A stretch of DNA of 64,000 nucleotides from Flavobacterium sp. GTDB taxonomy: Bacteria > Bacteroidota > Bacteroidia > Flavobacteriales > Flavobacteriaceae. Below are positions 8,776-19,042 of the stretch, piece after piece. The stretch covers positions 1 to 64,000 of the forward strand of contig NZ_PNJW01000001.1 of assembly GCF_013822155.1 (NCBI RefSeq). Reading direction: 5' to 3'. Position 1 is the stretch's first letter; every line of letters begins with the position of its first letter. Below the pieces are notes generated by a model. That model was given only the letters and a program-made list of their open reading frames with translations, was not told the DNA's origin and searched no databases. Both the position numbers and the translations under genes were made by a program.

Positions 8776-9726
8776 ATGAAATCTATTTCATCTACTTTAT
8801 TTTTATTACTCTCATCTTCCGTTCTTTTTTCACAACCTATACAAACAGCGAAAGATTCTACCCTTAAAGATACTACCTATTGGGTTCAGAAAAAAATAGT
8901 GGGATTAGACATTACTCAAATTGCATTTCTAAATTGGAATGCCGGAGGAAACAGTTCTATTTCAGGTTTATTTAAAGGTGATTTTTCGAGAAAATATACC
9001 AAAGAAAATGTCTTGTGGAATAATGAAATGAGCATTCGATACGGTATCAACAAACAAGATGATCGAGAGCTACGAAAAACAGATGATGCCTTTTCGATTC
9101 TTTCAAATTACGGCTATAAAACGGACATTAATTCCAATTGGTATAGTTCTGCCCGGTTTAATTTTAATACTCAATTTACGAATGGTTATGCCTATCCGAA
9201 TACAGATACTCCAATTTCAAAGTTTTTTGCTCCGGCATATGTTTTTTTGGGAATTGGGAGTGAGTATAACCGAAAAGATTGGAATGCAAATTTTTATTTT
9301 TCGCCTTTAACTTTAAAAACCACCTTTGTTTTAAACCAACGTTTAGCTGATTTGGGTTCGTATGGAGTGACAAAAGCGATTTACGATGAAGAAGGGAACC
9401 TATTAAAAAGAGGCCGAAAAAGCCGAACAGAATTAGGTATGCTTTTCAACAATTACTGGAAAACGGAAATCTACAAAAACATGACATTAGAAAACAGATT
9501 GTCATTATATTCCGACTACCTGAACAATTTTGGGAACATTGATGTGGATTGGCAATTACAAGTAGATATGATTGTAAATGAATATGTGAAGGCTAATATT
9601 GGCATTCACATGATTTATGATGATGATATTAAGGCCAAAGAAGAAGTAAATGGAGAACAAATTACGGTTGGCCCCAAACTTCAATTAAAACAAGCTTTAG
9701 GGATTGGCGTAGTTTATGTTTTTTAA
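8776..9726 (+). CDS. DUF3078 outer-membrane beta-barrel protein
   Basis: A 316-residue protein with a Sec signal peptide (MKSISSTLFLLLSSSVLFSQ) is encoded from ATG 8776. A longer frame from 8644 would run inside dxs and bury the signal peptide, so this start was chosen. The hallmark IAFLNWNAGGNSSISGL, followed by alternating aromatic/polar strands and the C-terminal GIGVVYVF, identifies the Bacteroidota DUF3078 family. Proteins of this family are predicted outer-membrane barrels of unknown function. It probably shares a transcript with dxs and ends at a strong bidirectional terminator. Confidence 0.8.
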   Translation: MKSISSTLFLLLSSSVLFSQPIQTAKDSTLKDTTYWVQKKIVGLDITQIAFLNWNAGGNSSISGLFKGDFSRKYTKENVLWNNEMSIRYGINKQDDRELRKTDDAFSILSNYGYKTDINSNWYSSARFNFNTQFTNGYAYPNTDTPISKFFAPAYVFLGIGSEYNRKDWNANFYFSPLTLKTTFVLNQRLADLGSYGVTKAIYDEEGNLLKRGRKSRTELGMLFNNYWKTEIYKNMTLENRLSLYSDYLNNFGNIDVDWQLQVDMIVNEYVKANIGIHMIYDDDIKAKEEVNGEQITVGPKLQLKQALGIGVVYVF

Positions 9727-9732
9727 AATAAA

Positions 9733-9756
9733 AAAACCCGGAAGATTCCGGGTTTT
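9733..9756. terminator. Bidirectional rho-independent terminator
   Basis: AAAACCCGGAA at 9733-9743 pairs perfectly with TTCCGGGTTTT at 9746-9756 around a 2-nt loop. It lies between convergent genes (DUF3078 on + and the M36 peptidase on -), with A/T runs on both sides. Confidence 0.85.
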
Positions 9757-9776
9757 ACATATTAAAATCTCATTAA

Positions 9777-12389
9777 TTAGTTTTTAATAATCTTCTGAGA
9801 AAAGTTTAATTCATCTGCATTTACTTTCACTATATACATTCCTGATTGAAGATGTGTTAAATTAATATTTTTAGCATTATTAAAATTAACTTCATTTTCT
9901 TGGTAAACGATTCTACCATTTAAATCAACAATTTGAATAGCCACTTTTCCGGAGAATTGATTTACTTGAATAGTAAACATTCCATTGGAAGGATTTGGAT
10001 ATACTTTAAATACTTCATTCGTTGCAAAATAATCTACTGATAAAACACAGTTTGGTCCAGCAGGTGGCATAGTAAAATCTTCCACTTGATCGGTAGAACT
10101 ATTTCTATTTCCAGAAGAAGCATTTAAACCTAAACCTCTATTGGCAAACACTTCCCAAATCATACAATAATCTTGTCCTCCGGTAGTTGCTTGGTCAGCT
10201 GCAATTAATACATCTCTTGCCTCTATAAAAGTTGGAGAACAAGGTTGCAATTTTAATCCATCAAGCACTAAACGCATAATTTTATTATTTCCTCCAGTAC
10301 CGGTATATATATTTGAATCATAACCATATTTATTAATATATGCCCATGTTAAATCCCATAAAGTAGTTGCCCAAACAGAACCAACACCATGAGGAACTGC
10401 TTCTGTATTCGTACTATTAAACGTCATTGGGTTAATACTCATATCAGTTGAATACGGATATGTTCTAATTCCAACACCATCAATTGGCTGGCTAACTGCA
10501 AAAGTTCCAATCCCTCTAATAGCAGTACCTACATCTCCGGGTTTCAATTGCATCATTAAAGCGAACCAATCAGACCAACCCTCACCCATTTGTTCAGCAT
10601 TACCTAAACAACTGGAATTGTTTCTACCGCCAGCTAAACGGATGGAGATACCATGACCAAATTCATGAGAAATAATTCCATTATCAAAAGAACCATCGGC
10701 ATTGATAAAAACATCAGCCGGGGTTTGAAGTGTTACATTAACTACTCCTAAACTCATTTGAGCTATAATAGCTTCCCCTACATCTTGATTTATACTGATT
10801 GCAGGAATAGTTATTGTTGCATCAGCACCACCCATGATAATAACTCCTTCAACATTATTGACAACTATTACAGCAAGAGCTCCTGCATTTTGAGCATTCT
10901 TAACTTTTTCAACGAAAGTACAATCTCCTCTTCTCAAAATACAAACTTTACCTGAAATAGCAGCCGCATTAATTGCCGGAGAACAAGCATCTGAATTATC
11001 CGGAGACCCATCATCAAAAAGGACTAAATCAGTTGTGAAACCGTTTGGAGCAATTGGTAGTGGAACATTACCAGGGATAAAATTATTATCTCTAATTGCA
11101 TATGGACCAGCAATAGTAGCAGGTGTATTTACAGTTAAAGAATAATTTGGCGGACCCACATCCCATAAAAACATTTGAACTCTTCCGGATTGTCCATCGA
11201 CCGGTGCTGAGAAATTAGCATTGTTTGTCCCAACTCCATCTTGAGAATCTGCATAAACAAAATCACCTGCGGTACCGCCTTTTCCATAATTATTGGCTTG
11301 GTAATTTCCATTTGCTTCATCAAAACCATATTGATACCAAACATCATGCATCACATTGGTCATGTAAAATAAATTAGTTGTAGCCGCATTTGTATAGGTA
11401 GTTGATTGTGCACTATTCCCACCATAAGGAAAATCAAACTCTAAAATTGCTCCGCCATTTGGTGCTGCACCGAAAACACTATTAGTTCCATTTCGGTCTT
11501 CTTTTGCCCAAGTGTTATTTCCTCTGGTAATCGTAAATTCAGCTCCAACAGCACCATTAGTATCATGCCATCCGAAAGGAGAAGCCGTTGTGTTGTGTGG
11601 TGTAGAAATTAATTGTCTTTCACCGTGGTTTGGACTTTCAATATTGTATGGTAAAACACGATAAGAACCCGATTGTGTCTCTACAACCGAAGTAGCTGAT
11701 TCTTCTTTAAACAATTGTTTAGTGAAAGGAACATAATGTTGGTGTTTCGAGTGATCTGAATCATTTCCGAAACTACAACTAACAACCATATCTTGCTTTT
11801 CAAGAATTTCACCATTTTTAGCATCAATTCTAACGCTCCACAAATTTTTGTGATTTGGACTGTAAAAAGTAAAATCCCAAGCTAATCTGAGTTTATTTTC
11901 CTCATTTAATTGATAAACCAGTTTAGCCAAAACAGGCTCATTGATGCCAATTGCATCATTTATCTGATAATAATTAGTTCTGATTGTTCTTTGAATTTGA
12001 AAGGATTCAATTGGAGTGATATTAAAACTTCCATACGCCAAACTCAAGGCATCTAATACACTGTAAGCCGGTGTCGTTGTGTTTACTCGTTGTGCAATAT
12101 TGCTTTCAAAACGGTTGGCAACATAAACTACATTTCCGTTTTTAATTGAAAAATTTGTTTGAGCATGAAATATTTCAATTCCTTGATAACGTTGTTTAAC
12201 GTAATAATTAGTTATCCCGGTGGAAGAGGAAGTGGCTTCACTTTCTACATACCAATCATTGATATCTTGTGATGTTATTCCTAATGTAGAATAATTTGAA
12301 TTTAAATATTCTTGGATTTTTTGGGTTTCAGTTTGTGCATTAACTGAAAAAGCAAACAGAACAAAGAATAAGAATGTAATTTTTTTCAT
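9777..12389 (-). CDS. Secreted M36 (fungalysin-type) metallopeptidase with PA and T9SS domains
   Basis: This 870-residue secreted protease has a signal peptide (MKKITFLFFVLFAFSVNAQ) and an FTP-like propeptide up to about residue 200. The catalytic domain carries HEFGH at 575-579 and the third zinc ligand in GEGWSDW (Glu603). A protease-associated (PA) domain is inserted before the HExxH, recognisable by GKVCILRRGDCTFVEKV. The last 80 residues (VYPNPSNGMFTIQV to KIIKN) are a type A T9SS sorting domain, so the enzyme should be exported through the outer membrane and anchored or released. It probably supplies peptides by extracellular protein digestion. Confidence 0.9.
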   Translation of the reverse strand: MKKITFLFFVLFAFSVNAQTETQKIQEYLNSNYSTLGITSQDINDWYVESEATSSSTGITNYYVKQRYQGIEIFHAQTNFSIKNGNVVYVANRFESNIAQRVNTTTPAYSVLDALSLAYGSFNITPIESFQIQRTIRTNYYQINDAIGINEPVLAKLVYQLNEENKLRLAWDFTFYSPNHKNLWSVRIDAKNGEILEKQDMVVSCSFGNDSDHSKHQHYVPFTKQLFKEESATSVVETQSGSYRVLPYNIESPNHGERQLISTPHNTTASPFGWHDTNGAVGAEFTITRGNNTWAKEDRNGTNSVFGAAPNGGAILEFDFPYGGNSAQSTTYTNAATTNLFYMTNVMHDVWYQYGFDEANGNYQANNYGKGGTAGDFVYADSQDGVGTNNANFSAPVDGQSGRVQMFLWDVGPPNYSLTVNTPATIAGPYAIRDNNFIPGNVPLPIAPNGFTTDLVLFDDGSPDNSDACSPAINAAAISGKVCILRRGDCTFVEKVKNAQNAGALAVIVVNNVEGVIIMGGADATITIPAISINQDVGEAIIAQMSLGVVNVTLQTPADVFINADGSFDNGIISHEFGHGISIRLAGGRNNSSCLGNAEQMGEGWSDWFALMMQLKPGDVGTAIRGIGTFAVSQPIDGVGIRTYPYSTDMSINPMTFNSTNTEAVPHGVGSVWATTLWDLTWAYINKYGYDSNIYTGTGGNNKIMRLVLDGLKLQPCSPTFIEARDVLIAADQATTGGQDYCMIWEVFANRGLGLNASSGNRNSSTDQVEDFTMPPAGPNCVLSVDYFATNEVFKVYPNPSNGMFTIQVNQFSGKVAIQIVDLNGRIVYQENEVNFNNAKNINLTHLQSGMYIVKVNADELNFSQKIIKN

Positions 12390-12418
12390 AAAAAAGTGAA
12401 CTTTGGAAATTTAAGAGC

Positions 12419-12426
12419 CAAATATA
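12419..12426 (-). promoter_or_regulatory. -7 promoter element (TATATTTG) for the M36 peptidase
   Basis: Read on the minus strand this is TATATTTG, a perfect TAnnTTTG, 29 nt upstream of the ATG. A TTG at the expected -33 distance is not evident. Confidence 0.45.
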
Positions 12427-12464
12427 TAATTATTTTCAACAATTAGGTGTTTTTTTTAAATACT

Positions 12465-13811
12465 TTAACTATTGTTAGAAGATACTATTTTGTTGATTAA
12501 TATTGCGTTACCATCGGTTAATAATGAAATATAATGTGAAATATGTAACAACCGCTCATACAACGTATCTTTATTCACTTGGTATTTTTCAGGCAATACT
12601 TTTAACAATAAAACATCATAATTAGACATTTTACCATGGTATTGATTATTGAATGCTGTTATAAATTTATCCAATAAATTATTGATAACGTGGTAGCCTG
12701 TAATCTCCTTTTCTATAACTTCTCGACTTTGGTATATTTTTTTTACACTCAATTTGATGATATCATCCATCTGGGCTTTGTATTTACTTTTATCCGTTAA
12801 GGCAAAAGGAAATTGACCTTTTAAAATATTCTCTTCATTTTCAATAAAAATCCGAACTGCATCATTAATTAAGCTCCCAATGGCTAAAGCTCGTAGGTAA
12901 CTAATTCTGTCTTCTTTGGTTTGTAATGAATTGTATTTAGAAACATCAATGCTATCTTTTACTAACTTTATCAAGTACTCTAAAGCAAAATCTTCATTGA
13001 CTAAACCTAAATTTATTCCATCTTCAAAATCGATAATGGTGTAACAAATATCGTCAGCTGCTTCCACTAAATAAGCTAATGGATGTCTTTCAAAGCCAAT
13101 ATTATCGCCTGTTTTATTAGAAATCAATCCTAATTCTTCCGCTACTTCTTTAAAAAAAGCTTTGTCTTGTTGAAAAAAGCCATATTTTTTATCGGCAATT
13201 GCAGTAGTTGGTTTTTTAGGTAAACTTTCTTTGGGATATTTCATAAATGCCCCCAAGGTTGCATACGAAATTCGTAATCCTCCTTCATTTCCGGGACGAT
13301 TTCCGGTTAAAACAGAAAACCCATTTGCATTACCTTCAAAATCAATTAAATCTTGCCATTCTTTTTCAGCAAGTTGATTTTTATATTGCTGTCCGTTTCC
13401 GGTTTTAAAATATTCGCCAATCGCCTTTTCACCGGAATGACCAAAGGGAGGATTTCCAATGTCATGAGCTAAACAAGCAGCGGCTACAATTGCTCCGAAA
13501 TCATTCATGTGAAAACCATGAACTTCTTTGAGATAGGGATATTTTTCAATAATTTTTTTTCCTACTAATCGTCCAATGGATCGTCCAACAACTGATACTT
13601 CCAGGCTATGTGTCAATCTGGTATGTACAAAATCTGTTTTAGAAAGTGGAATAACTTGTGTTTTATCTTGCAGACTTCGGAATGCTGCAGAAAATATAAT
13701 ACGGTCATAATCCACTTCAAATCCTAAACGGGTGTCATCTTGTTCAGATCTTAAACGTTTCCCGGTGTCTCCTTGTCTTTTGAGTGATAAAAGTTGTTCC
13801 CAGTGCATCAT
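12465..13811 (-). CDS. dgt: Deoxyguanosinetriphosphate triphosphohydrolase (HD domain)
   Basis: The enzyme splits dGTP (or other dNTPs) into the nucleoside and triphosphate. The HD-domain ligands are visible as HTRLTHSLEV (His68) and AHDIGNPPFGHSGE (His116-Asp117), plus a long C-terminal helical region. The open frame extends to a TTG at 13826 inside the preceding RDD gene. The ATG at 13811 (or 13808) lies just after the RDD stop codon and begins MMHWEQLLSLKRQGD, matching the usual family N-terminus. Only 1 nt separates it from the RDD gene, implying translational coupling. The exact dNTP preference cannot be read from sequence. Confidence 0.88.
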   Translation of the reverse strand: MMHWEQLLSLKRQGDTGKRLRSEQDDTRLGFEVDYDRIIFSAAFRSLQDKTQVIPLSKTDFVHTRLTHSLEVSVVGRSIGRLVGKKIIEKYPYLKEVHGFHMNDFGAIVAAACLAHDIGNPPFGHSGEKAIGEYFKTGNGQQYKNQLAEKEWQDLIDFEGNANGFSVLTGNRPGNEGGLRISYATLGAFMKYPKESLPKKPTTAIADKKYGFFQQDKAFFKEVAEELGLISNKTGDNIGFERHPLAYLVEAADDICYTIIDFEDGINLGLVNEDFALEYLIKLVKDSIDVSKYNSLQTKEDRISYLRALAIGSLINDAVRIFIENEENILKGQFPFALTDKSKYKAQMDDIIKLSVKKIYQSREVIEKEITGYHVINNLLDKFITAFNNQYHGKMSNYDVLLLKVLPEKYQVNKDTLYERLLHISHYISLLTDGNAILINKIVSSNNS

Positions 13812-13812
13812 G

Positions 13813-14319
13813 TTATTCTTGTCCAATTTCGTTAATAGAATCTTGCATTTCTAACTCCTGATTATATTTTCTTAAATCGACCACAACTGATTTAGAGAGG
13901 GTATCATGCCACCCTTTTGGAATAGTTCCTAAAAAAGATAATTGATCAAAAGGTATCAATCGAGATATTGATCGAATAAAGATAGAGTAAGGTTCGGGTT
14001 TAGAACCATCAGCCATCATTACTTTTGTATTGGTGACATATTTTCCAATGGATTTCCCGGTTAACGATTCAAAAATCATGTAATAAATCACAATAATCAA
14101 ATAACTTATCAGGAAATCAACGATAGGATTGATGGATTCTAACCAAAGGGAAAGTTCATAGTTTCCAAAAAATTCATATAAAATCCAGCCTATCCCAATT
14201 GGTATAACATTGATAATATTATGAATAACCATATCAATTATATAATTTCCCAATCGCTGTCCGGATGAGGCTAACATAGCTGATGTAATCGCAATTTCTT
14301 TTGGTTTGACAAACTCCAT
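13813..14319 (-). CDS. RDD family membrane protein
   Basis: This 168-residue inner-membrane protein has RLGNYIIDMVI near residue 22, three to four hydrophobic segments, and the conserved GKSIGKYVTNTKV motif with a C-terminal GWHDTLSKSVVV. These are the Arg/Asp landmarks of the RDD family. The function of most RDD proteins is unknown; some have been linked to ion or solute transport. It is the middle gene of an operon with the 75-residue protein (15-nt gap) and the dGTPase (stop and start nearly touching). Confidence 0.78.
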   Translation of the reverse strand: MEFVKPKEIAITSAMLASSGQRLGNYIIDMVIHNIINVIPIGIGWILYEFFGNYELSLWLESINPIVDFLISYLIIVIYYMIFESLTGKSIGKYVTNTKVMMADGSKPEPYSIFIRSISRLIPFDQLSFLGTIPKGWHDTLSKSVVVDLRKYNQELEMQDSINEIGQE

Positions 14320-14334
14320 ACTTTACTGTAAATT

Positions 14335-14562
14335 TTATGCTTTTTTATCGTTTGCCAAAAAGAAATTTCTTGATTTTTTTGGGTATTGATTGTAGCTGAT
14401 ATCACTTGGATTTTCAATCACCGTTTTGATATTGATTAATTCTCCTAATTTAAAATTTGCTTCGGTATATTTAAAATCTAATAAATATTCCCCGCAGAAA
14501 TAGTTTCCTTTTTCATCTTTTTCGATGATGCCGGTATAAACGCCTTTTTTATCTTTTGACAT
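14335..14562 (-). CDS. Conserved hypothetical protein, 75 aa
   Basis: The 75-residue product begins MSKDKKGVYTGIIEKDEKGN and has no signal or membrane segment. It contains short hydrophobic beta-like stretches (GEYLLDFKY, GELINIKTVIE), suggesting a small beta-sheet protein. I do not recognise a family. It is the first gene of a three-gene operon (this gene, RDD protein, dgt) with a TACATTTG promoter element 20 nt upstream of its ATG. Gene status is supported by that promoter and by the close spacing. Confidence 0.6.
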   Translation of the reverse strand: MSKDKKGVYTGIIEKDEKGNYFCGEYLLDFKYTEANFKLGELINIKTVIENPSDISYNQYPKKSRNFFLANDKKA

Positions 14563-14581
14563 GATTTTGTAATTACTTTTT

Positions 14582-14589
14582 CAAATGTA
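14582..14589 (-). promoter_or_regulatory. -7 promoter element (TACATTTG) for the dgt operon
   Basis: On the minus strand TACATTTG lies 20 nt before the first ATG of the operon and just after the nrdA terminator. No clear -33 TTG is visible. Confidence 0.5.
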
Positions 14590-14610
14590 CGAATTGAAAT
14601 TGATTAATAT

Positions 14611-14640
14611 AAAAACAGCCATCGATTGACGGCTGTTTTT
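14611..14640 (-). terminator. Rho-independent terminator of nrdA
   Basis: AAAAACAGCC at 14611-14620 pairs with GGCTGTTTTT at 14631-14640. On the minus strand it follows the nrdA stop by about 20 nt and separates nrdA from the promoter of the dgt operon. Confidence 0.8.
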
Positions 14641-14659
14641 CTTATGTAATGTTTTTGAA

Positions 14660-17074
14660 TTATGATCCACACATCTCACAATCATCCGGACCTGAGTTTC
14701 TTGCTTTTTCCACCATCGCTTTGAAATCTTCTGCCGTCATTTCTCCCGTTTCATTTGGAGCAAAAACTTCCACTACTTGTGGTTCGGGTGTTGGCTCCGC
14801 TTTTTTGTCATTATTTAAGGTAAACTTAATGGCATCTACCGCCGATTTAGTTCGTAAATAATACATTCCTGTTTTCAATCCTGATTGCCAAGCATAGAAA
14901 TGCATCGAGGTTAATTTTGCATAGGTTGCTCCTTCCATAAACAAGTTCAACGATTGTGATTGGTCAATGAAATAACCTCTTTGACGTGACATGTCTATGA
15001 TGTCTTTCATGCTCATTTCCCAAACTGTTTTGTACAAATCTTTGATATCCTGAGGAATAATTTCAATATTTTGAACTGAACCATTGTGACGCATGATTTC
15101 TTGTTTCAAGGTGTCGTTCCATAAACCGAGATTTACTAAATCTTCTAACAAGTGTTTGTTTACTACAATAAATTCTCCTGAAAGTACTCTTCGAGTGTAA
15201 ATATTGGAAGTATAAGGCTCAAACGCTTCATTGTTTCCTAAGATTTGCGAAGTAGAAGCAGTTGGCATTGGAGCGACTAACAATGAGTTTCTCACGCCGT
15301 GTTCCACTACTTCTTTACGTAAACTGTCCCAATCCCAACGACCTGATAAATCGCTGTCTTTTAATCCCCAAAGATTGTACTGGAATTCTCCTTGCGAAAT
15401 TGGCGAACCTTTAAATGTTGAATACGGACCTTCTTCTTTTGCCATTTCCATAGATGCAGTTACGGCAGCAAAATAAAGCGTTTCAAAAATATCCTGATTC
15501 ATTTGTTTTGCTTCATCGCTAGTGAAAGGTAATCGAAGTAAAATAAACGCATCTGCCAAACCTTGCACACCTAATCCTATTGGACGGTGACGCATATTTG
15601 AATTTTCCGCTTCCGGAACCGGATAGTAATTTCTATCGATTACGCGGTTCAGATTACGAGTTACACGTTTGGTAACATCATATAATTTCTGGTGATCAAA
15701 TTTTCCGTTTTCAATAAACATTGGCAACGAAATAGAGGCCAAGTTACAAACTGCAATTTCATCCGGTGAAGTATATTCTAAAATCTCCGTACATAAATTC
15801 GATGAACGAATGGTTCCTAAATTCTTTTGGTTTGATTTGCGGTTGGCTGCATCTTTATACAACATATAAGGCGTTCCGGTTTCGATTTGTGATTCTAGGA
15901 TTTTCTCCCAAAGTTCACGGGCACGAACGGTTTTTCTGCCTTTTCCTGCAGCTTCATATTTGTGGTACAACGCTTCGAATTCGTCGCCATACACATCACA
16001 AAGACCCGGACATTCGTTTGGACACATTAACGTCCATGAAGCATCATCTTGCACGCGTTTCATAAATAAATCGGATGTCCACATGGCAAAAAATAAATCT
16101 CTCGCACGCATTTCTTCTTTTCCGGTATTCTTTTTCAAATCTAAAAATTCGAAAATATCAGCATGCCACGTTTCTAAATAAATGGCAAAACTTCCTTTTC
16201 TTTTTCCGCCTCCTTGATCAACATAACGAGCTGTATCATTGAATACACGTAACATTGGAACAATTCCGTTGGATGTTCCGTTTGTCCCACGAATATAAGA
16301 ACCTGTAGCTCTCACATTGTGAATTGAAAGACCAATTCCTCCCGCTGATTGCGAAATTTTAGCGGTTTGTTTCAAAGTATCATAAATTCCGTCAATGCTG
16401 TCGTCTTTCATGGTTAACAAGAAACACGAGGACATTTGCGGTTTTGGGGTTCCGGCATTGAATAAAGTTGGCGTAGCGTGTGTAAAGAACTTTTTCGACA
16501 TCAATTCGTACGTTTCTTTTACTGATTCAATGTCATTCAAATGAATTCCAACCGAAACACGCATCAACATATGTTGAGGTCGCTCTACAATTTTTCCGTT
16601 TATTTTTAGCAAATACGAACGTTCTAATGTTTTGAAACCAAAATAATCATAATTAAAATCTCTGTTATAAATAATCATCGAGTCCAATTCTTCAGCATTG
16701 GCCATGATTGCATCATACACTTCTTCTGAAAGCAAAGGTGATTGTTGTCCGGTACGTGGATTCACGTAATGGTACATATCCGACATCGTTTCTGAAAACG
16801 ATTTTTTTGTATTTTTATGTAAGTTGGAAACAGCAATACGAGCTGCTAATTGTGCATAATCCGGGTGAGCAATCGTCATCGAGGCGGCAGTTTCAGCTGC
16901 TAAATTATCCAATTCAGAAGTTGTTACACCATCGTACAATCCTTCAATTACACGCATGGCCACTTTTACAGAATCGACCAAATCATTTAAACCATAGCAT
17001 AGTTTTTTAATTCTATCTGTGATTTTGTCAAACATTACCGGTTCTTTGTGACCGTCTCTTTTTACTACATACAT
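14660..17074 (-). CDS. nrdA: Class Ia ribonucleoside-diphosphate reductase, alpha subunit
   Basis: NrdA reduces ribonucleoside diphosphates to deoxyribonucleotides together with the radical-bearing NrdB. The 804-residue protein begins with an ATP-cone ([20 protein letters not shown] region, residues 3-90), so allosteric dATP/ATP control is expected. Active-site motifs are PQMSSCFLL (first redox Cys), SNLCTEI (radical Cys with Asn and Glu) and [10 protein letters not shown] (second redox Cys). The C-terminus DDCEMCGS carries the CxxC that relays reducing power. It lies 136 bp downstream of nrdB on the same strand. Confidence 0.95.
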   Translation of the reverse strand: MYVVKRDGHKEPVMFDKITDRIKKLCYGLNDLVDSVKVAMRVIEGLYDGVTTSELDNLAAETAASMTIAHPDYAQLAARIAVSNLHKNTKKSFSETMSDMYHYVNPRTGQQSPLLSEEVYDAIMANAEELDSMIIYNRDFNYDYFGFKTLERSYLLKINGKIVERPQHMLMRVSVGIHLNDIESVKETYELMSKKFFTHATPTLFNAGTPKPQMSSCFLLTMKDDSIDGIYDTLKQTAKISQSAGGIGLSIHNVRATGSYIRGTNGTSNGIVPMLRVFNDTARYVDQGGGKRKGSFAIYLETWHADIFEFLDLKKNTGKEEMRARDLFFAMWTSDLFMKRVQDDASWTLMCPNECPGLCDVYGDEFEALYHKYEAAGKGRKTVRARELWEKILESQIETGTPYMLYKDAANRKSNQKNLGTIRSSNLCTEILEYTSPDEIAVCNLASISLPMFIENGKFDHQKLYDVTKRVTRNLNRVIDRNYYPVPEAENSNMRHRPIGLGVQGLADAFILLRLPFTSDEAKQMNQDIFETLYFAAVTASMEMAKEEGPYSTFKGSPISQGEFQYNLWGLKDSDLSGRWDWDSLRKEVVEHGVRNSLLVAPMPTASTSQILGNNEAFEPYTSNIYTRRVLSGEFIVVNKHLLEDLVNLGLWNDTLKQEIMRHNGSVQNIEIIPQDIKDLYKTVWEMSMKDIIDMSRQRGYFIDQSQSLNLFMEGATYAKLTSMHFYAWQSGLKTGMYYLRTKSAVDAIKFTLNNDKKAEPTPEPQVVEVFAPNETGEMTAEDFKAMVEKARNSGPDDCEMCGS

Positions 17075-17210
17075 ACACTTACATGTTTTTTAAAACAGAA
17101 AATCCCTTTTACTGTTTTGGGTTATTTGTTAGTTGGTTTTGGGAAGCTAATCCCGGTAATCTTAAAATCAACTCCGTCAGTGTTAAAAACTAGACGGTGT
17201 TAAAAAGTCA
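17075..17210 (-). other. nrdB-nrdA intergenic region with two hairpins
   Basis: On the minus strand, AAAACAG pairs with CTGTTTT about 13 nt apart (around 17090-17116), close to the nrdA start. Nearer nrdB, CCGTC pairs with GACGG around a 14-nt A/T-rich loop (about 17172-17195). Neither has a clean U-tract, so they may be attenuator or processing structures rather than a full terminator. I could not identify an NrdR box. Confidence 0.35.
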
Positions 17211-18188
17211 TTAAAAATCAGCGTCGAAACTAATTTTTTGTGAATCGCTATCTGAATTCATCACACCTGCTTTTTGGTATTCCGCTACACGTTTTTCGAA
17301 GAAATTGGTTTTCCCTTGTAATGAAATCATATCCATAAAGTCAAACGGATTGGTTGAATTATAGACTCTTTTGCAACCTAATTCGACCAATAATCTATCG
17401 GTAACAAATTCTAAATATTGAGTCATTAATGTGGCATTCATCCCTATTAAACTTACCGGAAGGGATTCCGTAATGAATTTTCGTTCTATTTCTAAAGCAT
17501 CAGTCAATATTTCCGTGATTCTGGCTTTTGAAACTTTATTTACGATATGATGGGTATGCAAATGCACGGCAAAATCACAATGCATTCCCTCATCACGAGA
17601 AATTAATTCGTTAGAAAAAGTTAATCCCGGCATTAATCCTCTCTTTTTCAACCAAAAAATGGAACAAAACGAACCTGAGAAAAATATTCCTTCTACTGCG
17701 GCAAAGGCAATTAATCTTTCAGCAAACGAATCTGATTCTATCCATTTCAAAGCCCAATCTGCTTTTTCTTTTATAGCGGGAAACGTTTCAATGGCATGAA
17801 ACAACATATCTTTTTCTGCTTCATCTTTCACATAGGTATCAATTAATAAGGAATAGGTTTCACTGTGGATGTTTTCCATCATTAATTGGAAACCGTAGAA
17901 AAATTTTGCTTCAGGATATTGTACTTCACTCACAAAGTTTTCAGCAAGGTTTTCATTAACTATTCCGTCAGAAGCAGCAAAAAAAGCTAAAATATGCTTT
18001 ATAAAATATTTTTCATCAGCGGTTAATTTGTTATTCCAATCGTTTAAATCGGTGTGCAAATCAATTTCTTCTGCAGTCCAAATGCAGGCTTCTTGTTTTT
18101 TATACCATTCCCAAATGTCTTGGTGTTTAATCGGAAAAATTACAAATCTATCTTTATTTTCTTGCAAAATTGGTTCTACTGCTGCCAT
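17211..18188 (-). CDS. nrdB: Class Ia ribonucleoside-diphosphate reductase, beta subunit
   Basis: NrdB holds the di-iron tyrosyl radical needed by NrdA. The 325-residue protein shows the ferritin-like ligands in [34 protein letters not shown] and [10 protein letters not shown]. The Tyr four residues after the ligand His in IHSETY is the expected radical site. The acidic/aromatic tail FDADF is the NrdA-binding peptide. The frame extends 23 codons upstream to a TTG at 18257. The ATG at 18188 ([15 protein letters not shown]) gives the usual family length and was chosen. nrdA follows on the same strand. Confidence 0.93.
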   Translation of the reverse strand: MAAVEPILQENKDRFVIFPIKHQDIWEWYKKQEACIWTAEEIDLHTDLNDWNNKLTADEKYFIKHILAFFAASDGIVNENLAENFVSEVQYPEAKFFYGFQLMMENIHSETYSLLIDTYVKDEAEKDMLFHAIETFPAIKEKADWALKWIESDSFAERLIAFAAVEGIFFSGSFCSIFWLKKRGLMPGLTFSNELISRDEGMHCDFAVHLHTHHIVNKVSKARITEILTDALEIERKFITESLPVSLIGMNATLMTQYLEFVTDRLLVELGCKRVYNSTNPFDFMDMISLQGKTNFFEKRVAEYQKAGVMNSDSDSQKISFDADF

Positions 18189-18350
18189 CTTTTTCTTTGT
18201 TAAGTTATGTTGAGGATTATTAATTCGTATTTGAGAGTTACAAAGATTGCAATTCAAATTGGTAAATGAAAGCCAAACTTATTCACAATCGGAGTTAGTT
18301 TTTAACAACGGGTAATCGATTTCTTACGTTTAAAAAATGAAGATAACTAA

Positions 18351-18375
18351 CTGTTTATTAACGTAATAAAAACAG
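18351..18375. other. Hairpin in the nrdB upstream region
   Basis: The 257 bp between nrdB and the DUF3109 gene (18189-18445) hold no gene. CTGTTTATTA at 18351-18360 can pair with TAATAAAAACAG at 18364-18375 (10 bp with a 2-nt bulge). It lies about 70 nt past the stop of the DUF3109 gene and could end that transcript, although no strong U-run follows. Confidence 0.35.
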
Positions 18376-18445
18376 CTTTATTGGTGGTCGCAAGCAAATT
18401 AGAATGCTTTTTAAGAAAATAGTTTTTAGAAAATTAAATGAATTT

Positions 18446-19018
18446 CTATTTCCCTTTCAGGTATTCTTCCCCTACTTTTTCAAGTTCTGTGAACCACTCT
18501 TCCCCGAATTTTCGAATAAGTGCTTCTTTGACAAATTTATAAACCGGAACTTCCAGTTCTTTTCCTAATGAACAAGCGGGACTACAAATATCCCAACGAT
18601 GGTAATTAACTGCTGAGAAATCAGAGAATTCTTTGATTCGAATAGGATACAAATGACACGAAACCGGTTTTTTCCAGTTAACAATTCCTTGGTTATACGC
18701 TTGTTCGATACCACAAAGGGCTGTCTTACCGTCAAAGATTACATAAGCACAATCTTGTCCGTTGATGAGTGGTGTTTCAAATTCTCCGTCTTCGCCTTTC
18801 ACCCAGGTTCCTTGTGCTTCAATGGCTGCAATTCCTTCTTTGCGAAGAAAGGGTTTCACTTTGGGATAAATATCTTCTAATATCTTCGTTTCTTCGGCAC
18901 TTAGTGGAGCACCGGCATCACCATCAACACAACATGCTCCTAAACAAGCTGTTAGATTACATACAAAATTTTTCTCTAAAATTTCTTCAGAAACGATGGT
19001 TTTGCCTAATTGAAACAT
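18446..19018 (-). CDS. DUF3109 family cysteine-rich protein
   Basis: The 190-residue protein has an N-terminal Cys cluster NFVCNLTACLGACC (Cys20, Cys25, Cys29, Cys30) and later Cys residues in CAYVIF, ALCGIEQ, SCHLYPIRI and DICSPACSLG. This resembles the YkgJ-like zinc/iron-sulfur cluster proteins, and the family is DUF3109. Its role is unknown. The frame continues to a TTG at 19045, but that TTG lies inside a TACATTTG promoter element, so the ATG at 19018 was chosen. It stands alone, divergent from marC. Confidence 0.75.
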   Translation of the reverse strand: MFQLGKTIVSEEILEKNFVCNLTACLGACCVDGDAGAPLSAEETKILEDIYPKVKPFLRKEGIAAIEAQGTWVKGEDGEFETPLINGQDCAYVIFDGKTALCGIEQAYNQGIVNWKKPVSCHLYPIRIKEFSDFSAVNYHRWDICSPACSLGKELEVPVYKFVKEALIRKFGEEWFTELEKVGEEYLKGK

Positions 19019-19042
19019 GGTAAAAGGTATAGAATATAGCGG

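Noticed and set aside
13812..13826. dGTPase start at TTG 13826 overlapping the RDD gene
   Set aside because: The downstream ATG gives the normal family N-terminus with no overlap.
14582..14640. Riboswitch between nrdA and the 75-aa gene
   Set aside because: The structure is fully explained by a simple terminator plus a promoter element.
18189..18257. N-terminal 23-residue extension of NrdB with two Cys ([12 protein letters not shown])
   Set aside because: It begins at TTG and exceeds the family length; the ATG at 18188 fits better.
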